The position numbers and the translations under genes are program-made. Source: Typhlomys cinereus (lineage: Eukaryota > Chordata > Mammalia > Rodentia > Platacanthomyidae). From it: 64,000 bases of DNA. This document shows, piece after piece, positions 35,712 to 46,955 of the stretch (the first letter of the stretch is position 1; each line of letters begins with the position of its first letter). The stretch is from contig JALPQD010000005.1 in the NCBI GenBank assembly GCA_023101885.1, forward strand, positions 6,564,584 through 6,628,583. The letters run 5' to 3'. Under the pieces are notes generated by a model, which was given only the letters and a program-made list of their open reading frames with translations, did not search any database and had not been told where the DNA came from.

Positions 35712-36141
35712 CTGGGCAACTATGTGGATCTCAAGTCTATGCAAGAGGAAAGTCAGATTTCAAATTTCATCTTCATTCCAGTGTAGGCACAGCTTCCTTT
35801 CCTAGGCATTTGACAATTACAGTGATTAGATAGCCGAATTCCACGGAGGAATGATCAGTTAGTACTAGTAATTAATGACTAGTAAAGAAGTGTAAAGAAG
35901 TACTCTATGTGTTGTTTTCTTTCCGTGACTTCCTCGTTTACCTACAATATTTCCATTCAGAAAGTACCCTATTTTCTTCACTTTACTGAGGAAGAATAAG
36001 GTAGGCGCTCTGGAGACTGCAGTTAAGATCAAGGTCCGTCTCACAATGGAATACATGCTCTTTGTTCTTTGTATCCATTTTCAACTGTGCCTTTAAAAAT
36101 TTGCCACAAAATTGCTGCTTAAAAGAACTTAAATTTCTTTC
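35712..36141. other. Unique DNA
   Basis: No supported feature. Confidence 0.4.
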
Positions 36142-36249
36142 TCCTTCCTTCCTTCCTTCCTTCCTTCCTTCCTTCCTTCCTTCCTTCCTTCCTTCCTTCC
36201 TTCCTTCCTTCCTTCCTTCCTTCCTTCCTTCCTTCTTTCCTTCCTTCCT
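36142..36249. repeat. (TTCC)n microsatellite
   Basis: About 108 bp of TTCC units with one TTTC variant near 36235. It adjoins the reversed LTR that follows. The Ser/Phe/Pro-repeat frame across it is an artefact. Confidence 0.95.
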
Positions 36250-36535
36250 AAGAAAGGAGAGTTTATTTGGCTCTCAGCGTGAGGTTACACGCCAACAGTG
36301 TGCAGAACTCATGGCAGTGAGAGCGGCCATAGCTGTGGCAGGAGGGGTGTGAGGCAGCTGGGCACATCGAGTCCACGGTCATGAAGCGGAGAGGTGGACT
36401 CTGGGGCTCAGACTAATTTCTCTTCTTTATTCAGGATGAGACTCAAGTCTACAAGTAATGCAGCCCACACTCAGAATGTGTATTCTGATCCAAATTAAAT
36501 CTAAGAACTCAAATTTCTAGAGATCAGAAGTCAAC
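36250..36535 (-). mobile_element. LTR, type B, antisense fragment
   Basis: aggagagtttatttggctct, ggaggggtgtgaggcagctg, tcatgaagcggagagg and cagcccacactcagaatg follow the reversed type B LTR. The 5' end (right side) is decayed. Confidence 0.6.
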
Positions 36536-37269
36536 ATGAGTCTCCCTGGGCTGACAGCCACGTGTGGGCTGTGATCCTGGTAGAGCAGAAATGGAGAATC
36601 TGCACAGGAGTTAGTCTAGGAGTTGGTCACGTTTCTTGGCTCTTGACTACTTTCAAAGTATGCATCATTCACCAAGTCTCACTTTCTTGACTGTGTGTAT
36701 GTCATCTTGCTAGTGTTGCTTCAGTTCTCTTGAGCACACCTGGATCATGCAGGAGTTATTTACTCACCATGCTAAAGGGTACAGAGAAGAGGATGAGAAA
36801 ATCCTTGGTGAAGGCCATTGCCACAGTACTCTAGTGTTCTCCTATCATGGGAGATTGAGAAGGTAATACTATATTTACTCATGCAGACAATCTTGTCATA
36901 TATTTCAGAACTTTTGCTAGTAAAGATGAATACAAAAATGACTTAGATACAGAATGAATAAGCAAGAAATATGATTCTAATGAGACCATTTGGATTTCAC
37001 ATAGCATGATATTGTTCAGTATGCATTTTCACACTCTCTTCCTTTTTCTTTTTTCTGCCTTTTCCTTAATTTGCAAACGGTTTTCTTAAATGAATTACAT
37101 TGTGAAGGCCAGCAAAATGATAACTATAGCTTAAATAAACATTAAATTTCCCACAACTTTCTACTACTTTTTGTCTAGTTTTTGAGAGAATCTGTCTGTA
37201 CGAGGGACAGTCTGATCCTGACTGATCTCATCAAGGGAATGTGTTGGCGTACCTGTTGATGAGCCCGCA
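36536..37269. other. Unique DNA
   Basis: No supported feature. Confidence 0.4.
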
Positions 37270-37490
37270 GGACTCCAACGCACAGTTACAAAACCATGAT
37301 CACACACATAGCACAGGTTAAACTCAGTGGGTCACAAAAGCAAAACAGCAAGGAGGAATGTGGGAAAGGGACTTGCAAGGAGAAAGGGCTTCCTACAGGC
37401 TGGTGGAGAGGGGTCAAAGAAGGTGGAGTGACGGTAATTCGAAAGCATTATATCCACTATGAAATTGTCAAAGAAGAGACTGAATAAAAG
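37270..37490 (+). mobile_element. Rodent L1 3'-UTR-like fragment
   Basis: aaaacagcaaggaggaatgt gggaaagg, an A/G-rich segment, then gcattatatccactatgaaa ttgtcaaagaagag with an AATAAA, as at older rodent L1 3' ends. Confidence 0.4.
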
Positions 37491-37554
37491 CTATTTTCAG
37501 AAGAAGGGAATGGGAAGGAAGTGGGATAGTAGAGGTGACATCGGTAATAAGAAG

Positions 37555-38250
37555 CTGGGATTCACTGGAAAGAAATACATTGTGCATTTAATATATGCCA
37601 GGCACTACTCTGAACCCTAAAGATTCAGAAATGGATTCAACAGTCAAGAATCCCTGACTAGGGAGCTTCAATACCAGTTTCTAGATGAAGTAGAAAGGGA
37701 CTCAAGGGCATAGGATATGTCTAGCAGTGATGCATCAGGTCAGTGGGGAAAAGGAATCGAGTGGATCTTGACCACGTGACAGGTCAGCATGGAAGACCGT
37801 TGCAGAGAGAGGCTAATGTGAGCAAAAGACTTAAGAAGCATGAGTTGCTGTGAGGACTGCTTGTGACACTGAAGCACGGTATTAGAGAAAAGACGCCAAG
37901 GCTTCTGGCTTGAAAGCCAGAAAGAACGGCGTCGACATTTTCCAGGACAAATAATCCTGGAGTTAAAGCAGATCCAGGGCAAGGACGTGAAGGTTGCACA
38001 TGTAGAGATTCAGTGACGTCTTGGAGGCGCAAGGACAGAAATCATCTGGTAGTTGGATGTGTAGGTCTGGATCTCTGAGCTGAAAAGACAAGTTGGAGGT
38101 CATCAAAGAACTGGTTCCCAGTGTGCATGGGTATGAAGAGGTTGGAGAAAAGGAGGGAAACTCAGAGTGGATGCAAAGTGCAAGGCGTCCAGCCACAGGG
38201 TGAAGAAGGAAAGGGTTTGGGGTGCTGGTAGAAAGAGGACAGAGTATTCA
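37555..38250 (-). mobile_element. Ancient mammalian repeat, long copy
   Basis: catttaatatatgccaggca ctactctgaaccc, then tcatctggtagttggatgtg taggtctggatctctgagct and aagttggaggtcatcaaag, follow a long mammal-wide repeat that I recognise by pattern but cannot name safely. The strand is not certain. Frames here are incidental. Confidence 0.4.
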
Positions 38251-39025
38251 GAAGCAGGGCAATCTGCGAGCACACGAGGCCACCGTGTCTCTAGAAGTCT
38301 GGGCTAGTTTCAGCTCGGCTCTAGGTTTTTCTCTCTCTTCCCTCGGGAAAGGAGGTCACAAATCAATCATAATAATTGGAGCTGTAATCTTTTCAAATTT
38401 GAAAAAAAATATTTTCACTCCCTGGGTCGTAATAAAGTCTTATGAATGAAGTCTTTAACGCTGTCCACCCTCTGGGGACATTTGCATTCTCAGCGGTAAG
38501 AGGGGAAAAAATCCTTATTCTCTCCCTCGAAATTTAATCATGGAATTTCACAGGTCAGTAATGAGGTTGGTAGGGAAAGGCTTTTTGAAAAGTGGGCAAA
38601 ACGCTGTTGTTCAGAGAACAGTATTGCACTATCAGCTGATGCGTGAATTTGGAACTTTAGAGATACTCAGCTGTATTTTCCTGTATTTACTGCTTGACAA
38701 TGACCATGAGTTGACATTTGTGTGAGGATGTCACTGAGCTGCTTTGGGGAGAAGAAAGAGAAGACAGGACCCCGGAAATGTTTAAAGAGGTGGGATGGTG
38801 GTAGATTTTCATTGCTGCCCAGTAGTTTTAATGCAGTGGTTCATCTCTAGGGTTTGTCAACAGAGAAAAATGGGAAACATCACGAGGCATTGAAAATGAG
38901 GAGCATCATGACGCATCTCAGTATTTTCTTGCCTTGTCTTTGATGTCTTTGGAAAATAAGTGTCTAATGATGCCCTCATAACACAGCATTCTAATTCTGG
39001 TCACCATTTCTGCTTAATAAAAACA
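38251..39025. other. Unique DNA; candidate conserved segment at 38300-38480
   Basis: cacaaatcaatcataataat tggagctgtaatc and neighbours are repeat-free. No gene evidence. Confidence 0.35.
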
Positions 39026-39027
39026 AA

Positions 39028-39028
39028 A

Positions 39029-39112
<84 letters not shown>
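39028..39112. repeat. (TC)n microsatellite
   Basis: About 85 bp of almost pure CT with one TTT interruption near 39050. Confidence 0.95.
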
Positions 39113-39115
<3 letters not shown>

Positions 39116-39504
39116 GCTCCCTCTCAAATTGCAGAGGTAAACTTATAGTCTGTCATAGCTCTTGTGGATGCAAAATAAAATTCTGAAAAAAAATTGGACA
39201 CAGTTTTTTTCTAGATTTCTGGCAAAATAGTATATAAAGAACCAAAGGAAGATGACATAAAATGATGATAACTTACTGTTCTGTCTTTTCCCCTTAATTG
39301 GAAATGCTGGTTTAAAGAGACTTGATTGAATTTCCATGTACTCATTGAAGGATGAGGATGACAGTTTGGCGAAACCAGGGTTTGGGTCACTGAAGCTTAA
39401 ACATCGTTACTCTCTGTCAGAGCTCCTAGTGTGTGTCCAAGACCCCAAGGAGAGGTTGAGTGGGTGAGAGTTGGCTTGTCACCAAGTGATTTTTGCCTCA
39501 CTTG
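39113..39504. other. Unique DNA
   Basis: No supported feature. Confidence 0.4.
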
Positions 39505-39848
39505 TGAACCAAAAGCCCGGCAGTAACAAGTTGGGGGAGGAGAGGTTTATCTAGGTTCATGGCTTCAGAAGGTTTCCTTCCATCATGGTAGGGAAGACAT
39601 GATGGGATAGCTCAGTTCACACCATGTGAACCGGGAAACAGAGAGAAGAGAACTCCAACCGTCGGCTGGCTTTCTGTTTCTCCTTTCTTTCTGTCCAGAG
39701 CCTCTGGAACATAGCATAGTACTATCTCACTCAGGATGGGTTTTCCCCTCTTTCAGTTAACACTGGAATAACCCTCACAATCATACTTAGAGAGTCGTAC
39801 TAAGTTGTTCTTAGTCTAATTAAGTCGATAATCGAAATGAACCACCAG
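39505..39848 (-). mobile_element. LTR, type B, antisense
   Basis: aggagaggtttatctaggtt catgg, ccatcatggtagggaagac, ctcactcaggatgggttttc, and an end at cgaaatgaaccaccag, the reverse of the LTR start. It abuts the ERV-L remnant. Confidence 0.6.
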
Positions 39849-40064
39849 GCCAGATTGCTGTGGAAATCCTGAAGTAGTAGCAGAGAATCACGGCCTGTCA
39901 ACCAATTTCCAGACTTGAGCCAGTTTACAGATCAAGAACCCCTTGAATGAAGGGGAGGCTGGACCCCTTTACGGAAAGACCTTGACACCATAGCAAAAAG
40001 CTTTAATATTAGTCTTTCTTCTGTCCTTCCACAAAGGGACCTAAGGCCTTTCACTAGAGTAACT

Positions 40065-40676
40065 GTGCATTGGGGGAAAGGAAATAATCAGACATTTCAG
40101 GGTCTACTAGATACTGGGTCTGAGTTGACATTGATTCCAGGAGACCCTAAAAAGCATAGTGGCCCTCCAGTTAAAGTAGGGGCATATGGAGGTCAAGTGA
40201 TTGATGGAGTTTTGGCTAATGTTCGACTCACAGTAGGTCCAGTAGGTCCCCGAACTCATCCAGTGGTTATTTCCCCAGTACCAGAATGTATAATTGGAAT
40301 AGATATACTTAGAAGTTGGCAGAATCCTCACATTGGTTCCTTGAAATGTGGAGTAAGAGTCATTACGGTTGGGAAGGCCAAATGGAAGCCTTTAGAATTG
40401 CCTCTACCAAGGAAAATAGTGAATCAGAAACAGTATCATATCCCTGGGGGAATTACAGAAATTAGTGCCACCATAAAGGACTTGAAGGATGTAGGGGTGG
40501 TGGTTCCGACCACCTCTCCTTTCAACTCTCCCATTTGGCCTGTGCAGAAGACAGATGGATCATGGAGAATGACTGTTGATTATCGCAAACTTAACCAAGT
40601 TGTGACTCCAATTGCAGCTGCTGCACCAGATGTGGTTTCATTGCTTGAACAGATCAACACATCTCTTGGTACTTGA
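40065..40676 (+). pseudogene. pol: ERV-L pol, protease and N-terminal RT part
   Basis: This part encodes an aspartic protease, which cleaves the viral polyprotein, and the fingers of reverse transcriptase. The active-site triplet plus Ser (DTGS) is at 40110-40121, and a flap/helix motif IIGIDIL lies near codons 70-80. The RT N-terminal part has the [10 protein letters not shown] and [11 protein letters not shown] motifs. The frame ends at an in-frame TGA (40674-40676), and the same frame continues directly after it, so this is a point nonsense change and not an ORF boundary. The Met at 40065 is only the first Met in the open frame; similarity extends upstream in decayed form. Confidence 0.9.
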
Positions 40677-41528
40677 TATGCAGCCATTGATCTTGCAAAT
40701 GCTTTTTTCTCCATAACTATTCATAAAGATCATCAGAAGCAATTTGCTTTCAGTTGGCAAGGCCAGCAGTATACATTTACAGTGTTACCTCAAGGGTATA
40801 TTAATTCTCCAGCCCTATGCCATAACTTGGTTCGCAGAGATCTTGATCGCTTGTCTCTTCCACAAGGCATCAAACTAGTCCATTATATAGATGATATTAT
40901 GCTGATTGGCTCCAGTGAGCAGGAAGTAGCAAGCATTTTGGATTTATTGGTAAGGCATATGCATAACAGAGGATGGGAAATAAATCCAACCAAAATCCAA
41001 GGACCTTCCACTTCAGTAAAATTTTTAGGAGTTCAGTGGTGTGGGGCATGTAGAGATATCCCTTCTAAGGTAAGGATAAGTTGTTACACCTGGCCCTTCC
41101 CACCACTAAGAAAGAAGCACAGCATTTGGTGGGCCTGTTTGGATTTTGGAAGTAGCACATTCCTCACTTGGGCTGTGTTACTTAGGCCCATATACCAAGT
41201 AACTCAGAAAGCTGCCAGCTTTGAGTGGGGCCCAGAAAAAGAGAAAGCTCTTCAGCAGGTTCAAGCTGCTGTACAGGCTGCCTTGCCTCTTGGACCATAT
41301 GATCCAGCAGACCCAATGGTATTGGAAGTGTCTGTTGCAGACAGAGATGCTGTTTGGAGTCTCTGGCAGGCTCCCATAGGTGGATCACAGAGGAGACCCT
41401 TGGGATTTTGGACCAAGGTGCCATCATCCATAGACAATTACTCTCCTTTTGAGAAACAACTCTTGGCTTGTTATTGGGCCTTAGTGGAAACTGAACGTCT
41501 GACAATGGGTCACCAAGTTACCATGTGA
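40677..41528 (+). pseudogene. pol: ERV-L pol, RT palm, thumb and connection
   Basis: Continues the RT in the same frame. The catalytic YIDD box lies at 40884-40895, preceded by the VLPQGY motif. Roughly 41070-41175 reads out of frame: the neighbouring frame there carries the RT-connection motif LVGLFGFW and then meets stops, while the original frame regains similarity at LRPIYQV. So two compensating indels are hidden in what looks like one open frame. It ends at TGA 41526-41528, with the reading frame again continuing beyond it. Confidence 0.88.
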
Positions 41529-42371
41529 CCCGAGTTACCCGTCATGAGTTGGGTGTTATCTGACCCAGCAAGCCATAAAGTTGGACAGGCACAGCAGCAA
41601 TCTATTGTCAAATGGAAATGGTACATATGAGACAGGGCCCGAGCAGGTCCTGAAGGCACAAGTAAGCTGCATGAAGAAGTTGCCCAAATGCCTATGGTTC
41701 CTCAGCCTGTTGCAATGCCTATTCCCAAGCATGCACCTATGGCCTCCTGGGGTGTGCCCTATGATCAGCTAACTGAAGAAGAGAAGACTAGGGCCTGGTT
41801 CACAGATGGTTCTGTTCGCTATTCCAGTGCCACCCAGAAATGGACAGCTGCAGCGCTGCAACCCCTTTCTGCAACAACCCTAAAGGACACTGGAGAAAGG
41901 AAATCTTTGCAGTGGGCAGAACTTCGGGCAATGAACATGGTTGTACACTTTTCCTGGAAGGAAAAATGGCCAGATGTGCAACTGTATACTGATTCATGGG
42001 CTGTAGCCAATGGTTTGGCAGGATGGTCAGGGACTTGGAAGGAACATAATTGGAAAATTGGTGAGAAAGACATCTGGGGAAGAAGCATGTGGATAGATCT
42101 CTCCCAATGGGCAAAGGACACAAAGATATTTGTGTCTCATGTAAATGCTCATCAAAAGATGACATCGGCAGAAGAAACATTCAATAATCAGGTGGATAAG
42201 ATGACCCGTTCTGTGGACAGTCAGCCTCTTTCTCCAGCCATTCCTGTCATTGCCCAATGGGCCCATGAGCAAAGTGGACATGGTGGCAGAGATGGAGGTT
42301 ATGCATGGGCTCAACAACATGGACTTCCACTCACTAAGGCTGACCTGGCTACAGCTGCTGCTGAATGCTAA
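41529..42371 (+). pseudogene. pol: ERV-L pol, tether, RNase H and integrase zinc-binding part
   Basis: The same frame runs on from the previous stop, meets a further TGA at 41628-41630, then stays open to TAA at 42369-42371. RNase H degrades the RNA of the RNA-DNA hybrid; its residues are in place: Asp in WFTDGS (41805), Glu in WAELRA, Asp in YTDSW, the NAH box and a C-terminal Asp in VDKMT. After it comes the integrase HHCC zinc-binding region; the TAA falls exactly between its two Cys residues (C-stop-I-C). Confidence 0.9.
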
Positions 42372-43457
42372 ATCTGCCAGCAACAGAGACCAATGCTGAG
42401 TTCTCGATATGGAGCTATTCCTCAGGGTGACCAACCAGCAACGTGGTGGCAGGTTGACTACATTGGACCACTTCCAAGATGGAAAGGGCAGCACTTTGTT
42501 CTTACCAGGATAGATACTTATTCTGGTTATGGATTTGCCTTTCCTGCACGTCATGCTTCTGCCAAGACTACCATCCAGGGATTTACAGAATGCCTTATCC
42601 ATTGTCATGGAATTCCACACAGCATTGCTTCTGACCAGGCAACTCATTTCACAGCTAAAGAAGTAAGGCAGTGGGCTCATGACCATGGGATTCATTGGTC
42701 TTACCATGTTTCCCACCATCCTGAAGCAGCTGACTTGATAGAATGGTGGAATGGCCTTTTAAAGGCACAATTACAGCGTCAATTAGGTAGTAATAGTCTG
42801 GAGGGATGGGGCAGAATTCTCCAGAAGGCAGTATATGCCTTAAACCAGCGTCCAATATATGGTACTGTGTCTCCTATAGCCAGGATTCACTGGTCCAGGA
42901 ATCAAGGGGTGGAAACAGGAATAGCTCCTCTTACTATCACTCCTAGTAACCCATTAGGAAAATTTTTGCTTTCTGTTCCCACAAGCCTGTATTCTACTGG
43001 CTTAGAAGTTTTGAGTCCAGAGCAGGGAATGCTTCTGCCAGGAGACATAGCAACTATTCCTTTGAACTGGAAGCTAAGGCTTCCTCCTGGTTATTTTGGA
43101 CTTCTGATGCCCTTGAGCCAACAGGCTAAGAAAGGAATAACAGTATTAGGAGGGGTGATTGACCCAGACCACCAAGGGGAAATTGGACTGGGTCTCCACA
43201 ATAGTGGTAAGGAAGAATATGTCTGGAGTATAGGAGACCCACTAGGGCGTCTCTTGGTATTACCATGTCCTGTGATTAAGGTCAATGGGAATTTACAGCA
43301 ACCCAACACAGGAAAGACAGTAAATGGTCCAGATCCTTCAGGAATGAAGGTATGGATAACCCCTCCAGGTAAAGAGCCAAGACCTGCAGAAGTACTTGCT
43401 GAAGGTGGAGGAAATACAGAATGGGTAGTAGAAGAAGGTAGTTATAATACCACCTAA
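42372..43457 (+). pseudogene. pol: ERV-L pol, integrase core and dUTPase-like domain
   Basis: Integrase inserts viral DNA into the host. The DDE triad is intact in spacing: Asp at 42456 (QVDYIG), Asp at 42633 (SDQATHF) and Glu at 42741 (IEWWNG), with 35 residues between the last two. Downstream is a dUTPase-like module with LPPGYFGLL, the motif-3 GVID box (catalytic Asp at 43161) and a motif-4-like GDPLGR. The usual RSG of motif 2 is absent and the motif-3 Tyr position is His, so activity is doubtful. A terminal TAA at 43455-43457 looks like the natural pol end. Confidence 0.9.
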
Positions 43458-43802
43458 GGCCACGTAACCAGTTACAGAAACGAGGATTATAATTGCCATG
43501 AGTGCTTCTGGTCTAGACTGTCAAGAATAGACTTGTGCATGTGCACATACTCTAAGAAGATATTTATGTAATGTAATATAATGTTAATCTTTAGTTATGA
43601 GATGAAATGCTGTAATGGGACACTATGACTAAGCATTTCTCAAGGGGCATTGTCATTGATCTTGGAAAAATAATGCGTATGCGGTTGTACGTGGATAGCT
43701 ATATTATGTTAGGCGGAACTCAGAATCTTACTGTTTTTATTTGGAGAATTTTTAATGGCCTAAGGAAATGTGATTTGGTGTCAAGTTGACAAGGGGTGGA
43801 CT
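43458..43802 (+). other. ERV-L 3' non-coding region and polypurine tract
   Basis: No env-like frame. It ends with gtgtcaagttgacaaggggt and the polypurine tract (43791-43802), the plus-strand primer, directly before the LTR. Confidence 0.8.
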
Positions 43803-44248
43803 TGTGATAGTTAAGCCTAGGTGTCAACTTGACACACAGGGTATTAACTAAGCTGGGCTGAGACTACCTCTGGAAAGGATCAAGTGAGACGACTTGAAAA
43901 GATAGTACATGCCCTAGATCCTATCAGAACTCTAAAGCTCTCAAAGGATTCTCCCAATACTGCATCATATAAAAAGGAGCCACCAAGAAGAATGGATGCC
44001 TTCTTGCAGCTGTGCTAGGAATCGTTCTTCCTTCCGGCCGCCCGGTTCCTTCGACCTTCCACTAGACTAAGACACTAGGAGTTCTCCAGCCTTCAGCCAT
44101 TACCTACTTGACTACCGAACTGAGCAGCTAGCTGTTGGCAGCCATCGTTGGAACTACCTCGGCTACTGGCAGCCTTCGCTGGACTACCTCGGTCATATCT
44201 GTAAGCCAACTCAATAAATTTCATATATATATATATATATGTATATAT

Positions 44249-44298
<50 letters not shown>

Positions 44299-44345
44299 TA
44301 TTCGTTCTGTGAATTCTGTGACTCTAGAGAACCCTAAGTAATACA
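43803..44345 (+). mobile_element. ERV-L 3' LTR
   Basis: 543 bp, tgtgatagttaagcctaggt to accctaagtaataca, TG...CA. A TATA-like catcatataaaaaggag (about 43965) and an AATAAA (caataaatttc, about 44212) are spaced as U3/R signals. A (TA)n tract (44223-44300) lies between the AATAAA and the LTR end. The 3' flank is ttccc; no matching 5' flank exists because the left side is lost. Confidence 0.88.
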
Positions 44346-45270
44346 TTCCCAGACAGAAACACAAAGACGAAGAGCACAGAACATATTACAATACAAAGGT
44401 ATTATTTTTTTATTTGCATAAGCTTTTTTAAATCATCAGTAGTTACTTTGCAGTTGTTCACTTAGCCACCCAGTTGTTGTGCCAGTAATGACACGAGACT
44501 TCATGTTAGAAGCAGAGGTTTTGGAATCAGTCAGCGACAACCATTGCCTTCGAATAGCTGCCATCTAATCTGCCTAATTAGCCCACAGTTGCGCCTGATT
44601 GAATAGTGTATTTCCAAAACTCATGAGACCTAGAGACTCAGAAGGAATTCCTTGGAAATAAGGCATTTGCACTTCAATGCCAGGCCATGGGACATGCATC
44701 AGGAAGGACCCTCAAATCACTGGCTGGCTTGTTTAGAAGATCGAGATTCAGACGCAGACACTCACAGAGGAAGAGTCAGATGTGTCAGCATGGAGAAGAC
44801 AGGAATCACGTGGCCTTTGTAAAACAAGATGCTCAGGATTGCGGATCAAGGTTGAGAAGCTTGGAAATGCAGGCAGGGATAATCCCTGCGACCTCTCAGA
44901 GGGGCCTTGATTCCCAGCGTCCAGACTCTGGAGTTTTGGGACAGTTACTCACCCATCCACTACCCCACTTGCAGCGATTTGCCATGGCCGACCCCACAAA
45001 CCAATACGGATACTCAGCCGTGTTGACACTGCTCCACTCACCTGCAAAGCGCTCTCTTTGCTTCCCTTTTCTTTCATGGGATCATTCTTTTTTCATATGG
45101 ATGATTTGTTTCCAAGCACTCTGGGAACGTTGGATTGAGAAGTAGCATGATGAAGATCCAACTTCATTTTCTCCAACTCACCTTCACCAAGTGATCTTGC
45201 CTTCATTCAGGCCTGTTGTTTCCTTTTTAAAAGCACATCCCTTGATTGACACACTTTGCTTTCAGAGTGA
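44346..45270. other. Unique DNA
   Basis: No repeat recognised. A 152-codon frame (44687-45145) is Arg/Ser-rich at first and has no family resemblance; I do not call it a gene. Confidence 0.45.
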
Positions 45271-46120
45271 AAGCATCTTTTTTTTTTTTTTTTTTTTGGT
45301 GGTGGGTATAAAAGCTATTAGCCCAGGACTTACTTGAAATGAAGGCATTTTTTTAAAAGAAAAAAAAAATCAACTGCAGGTGAATGGTTTCTAATTCTTC
45401 TCTGAATTTCAAATACATTCTGTGAGAAGCAAAGATGGAAAGAAAATGATATCAGGGCTTCTTAAAAATTAAATGAAATTTCTACTTGACCACATCTTAA
45501 TAAACAGGAGTCAGCTAAGCCATATTTCTTTTATCTGCACGAAATGAATGGCATTTCAATCAATAGATCCAGCAGCACAGAACACGCCATGGTGCGTGCC
45601 CCGGCCAGTGTCACATGCGACAAGGACTCTGGGGTCCGCTGCAGGGACAAGTTTTGTGTGATGCCGTCTCCTGAATAGCAGATTCTCATGATCTCTGTTG
45701 GTGACCATGGAGATCTTGTTCTAAATTCACATCGTGTGGTTATTGATTCGGAGGTAGGAAATGCATTTATTCCAAGGGCTCATTACCTAGCAACTACTAA
45801 GGCCGAGTCACCCTAACAGAAATAGCCTCTCCTGGAACTATGGAGGTCAACTGACACGCAGTGCTGTGGGTGCTTTGTTTTGTTGTTGCATTCAAAAATA
45901 GGCTGTAGAGAACAGAATATTCATGGTCATTGCTTTTCAAATATGTTCAAGGCTAGATGCTTTTAGAGAGGATGGATCTGAGCAGAAAAGAACTAAGAGG
46001 GTACTTGGGAAATGGAAAAAATACAAATCACATAAATTACTTCCACAAGTTAGATAATTTTTAGGTTTTTTTTTTTTTAGAGATCAGAGCATTTCTATAT
46101 TTCTACCTTTCTCCCTATAG
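45271..46120. other. Unique DNA with poly-T (45275-45297); candidate conserved segment 45470-45830
   Basis: 45590-45830 keeps several CpGs (gtgcgtgccccggccag, catgcgacaagg, ggtccgctgc) in AT-rich, repeat-free surroundings. No gene evidence. Confidence 0.4.
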
Positions 46121-46148
46121 TCTCTCTCTCTCTCTCTCTCTCTCTCTG
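46121..46148. repeat. (TC)n microsatellite
   Basis: Short pure CT run. Confidence 0.9.
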
Positions 46149-46871
46149 TCATTTACAAATCCTTTAGAACATATACATTTTGTAGTCAGGGTATGGATTG
46201 GGTGTGTCCAAGTTCTTGATGCTTTATGCAAGAATAGATTAAAGACCCACGCTTATTGCGAAGTAGTCAAGAAGCATCAAAGCAAAGTGACAGATCAGCA
46301 AGAAACGCATTGCAAGAGAGCCGCGTGAGTGGAAGGTACTCCAGGTCCCAGTGATTGGGGTTTCTTTGTATGGAGGTCAAGAGAAGGAGGACTTTGGGCA
46401 CTAGGGGCGGAGTTTGAGTGGTTCTCGATCTTGATTGACACGCTTAGACATAGAGGCTTTTGCTCATTCCCCATGTCCCTTCTCATAATGAGGGCACAGA
46501 CTGTCTTACTGTGCATGTACCCCAAACTAGGCTGGATCTGCACTTTACCCACAATGCCAGGATTGTGTTTCAGGACATCCTTGAATTGGAATGAGCAATT
46601 ATCAGTGAGTTGCTAAGGGGAGTGACTTATATGCATTATTTAAAGTGGGTTAACATTAAGCTTGATATCAATGGGGGGTCCTAGGTTGCTAATATGTTGC
46701 TAGGTGTATTACTCAGAGGAAGGTATAAGTACACAGAACATTTAGGTAAAAAAAAAAAGAAAAGAAAGCCTAGGTTTCCAAATGCTGATGGAATGGGACA
46801 GGTAAAGAGCACATAGCTCAAACCAAGTTAATCAAGTACTAGTTAAGGGATTGTTTTTAACTTTTACATTT

Positions 46872-46876
<5 letters not shown>
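46149..46876. other. Unique DNA
   Basis: No supported feature; frames at 46295-46616 lie opposite each other and lack motifs. Confidence 0.4.

Positions 46877-46953
<77 letters not shown>
46877..46953. repeat. Compound (CT)n(CA)n microsatellite
   Basis: (CT)n about 46877-46920 switches directly to (CA)n to 46953. Confidence 0.95.

Positions 46954-46955
<2 letters not shown>

Larger units (their letters stand above)
39849..44345 (+). mobile_element. Endogenous retrovirus, ERV-L group, 5'-truncated and inactive
   Basis: The element keeps the end of the gag/pro region, a pol region in a single frame (protease, RT, RNase H, integrase, dUTPase-like tail), a 3' non-coding stretch, a polypurine tract (aaggggtggact, 43791-43802) and a 3' LTR. 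A dUTPase-like module after integrase and the absence of env are the marks of the ERV-L group. There is no 5' LTR, no recognisable gag body and no primer-binding site: the left end abuts an unrelated reversed LTR. Four in-frame stops and an out-of-frame segment make it non-functional. Confidence 0.9.

Noticed and set aside
36142..36249. Regular short repeats that might suggest a CRISPR-like or tandem-gene array
   Set aside because: It is a simple TTCC microsatellite with no spacers, in vertebrate DNA.
42027..42719. 230-codon minus-strand frame opposite the ERV-L pol
   Set aside because: A shadow of the sense pol coding sequence, which has all the family motifs.
43458..43802. Possible env gene of the ERV-L
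   Set aside because: Only about 345 bp between the pol stop and the LTR, with no open frame; ERV-L elements generally lack env.
44687..45145. 152-codon frame that might be a small gene
   Set aside because: No recognisable domain, no promoter or splice context, biased Arg/Ser start, and length within chance for unique DNA of this size.
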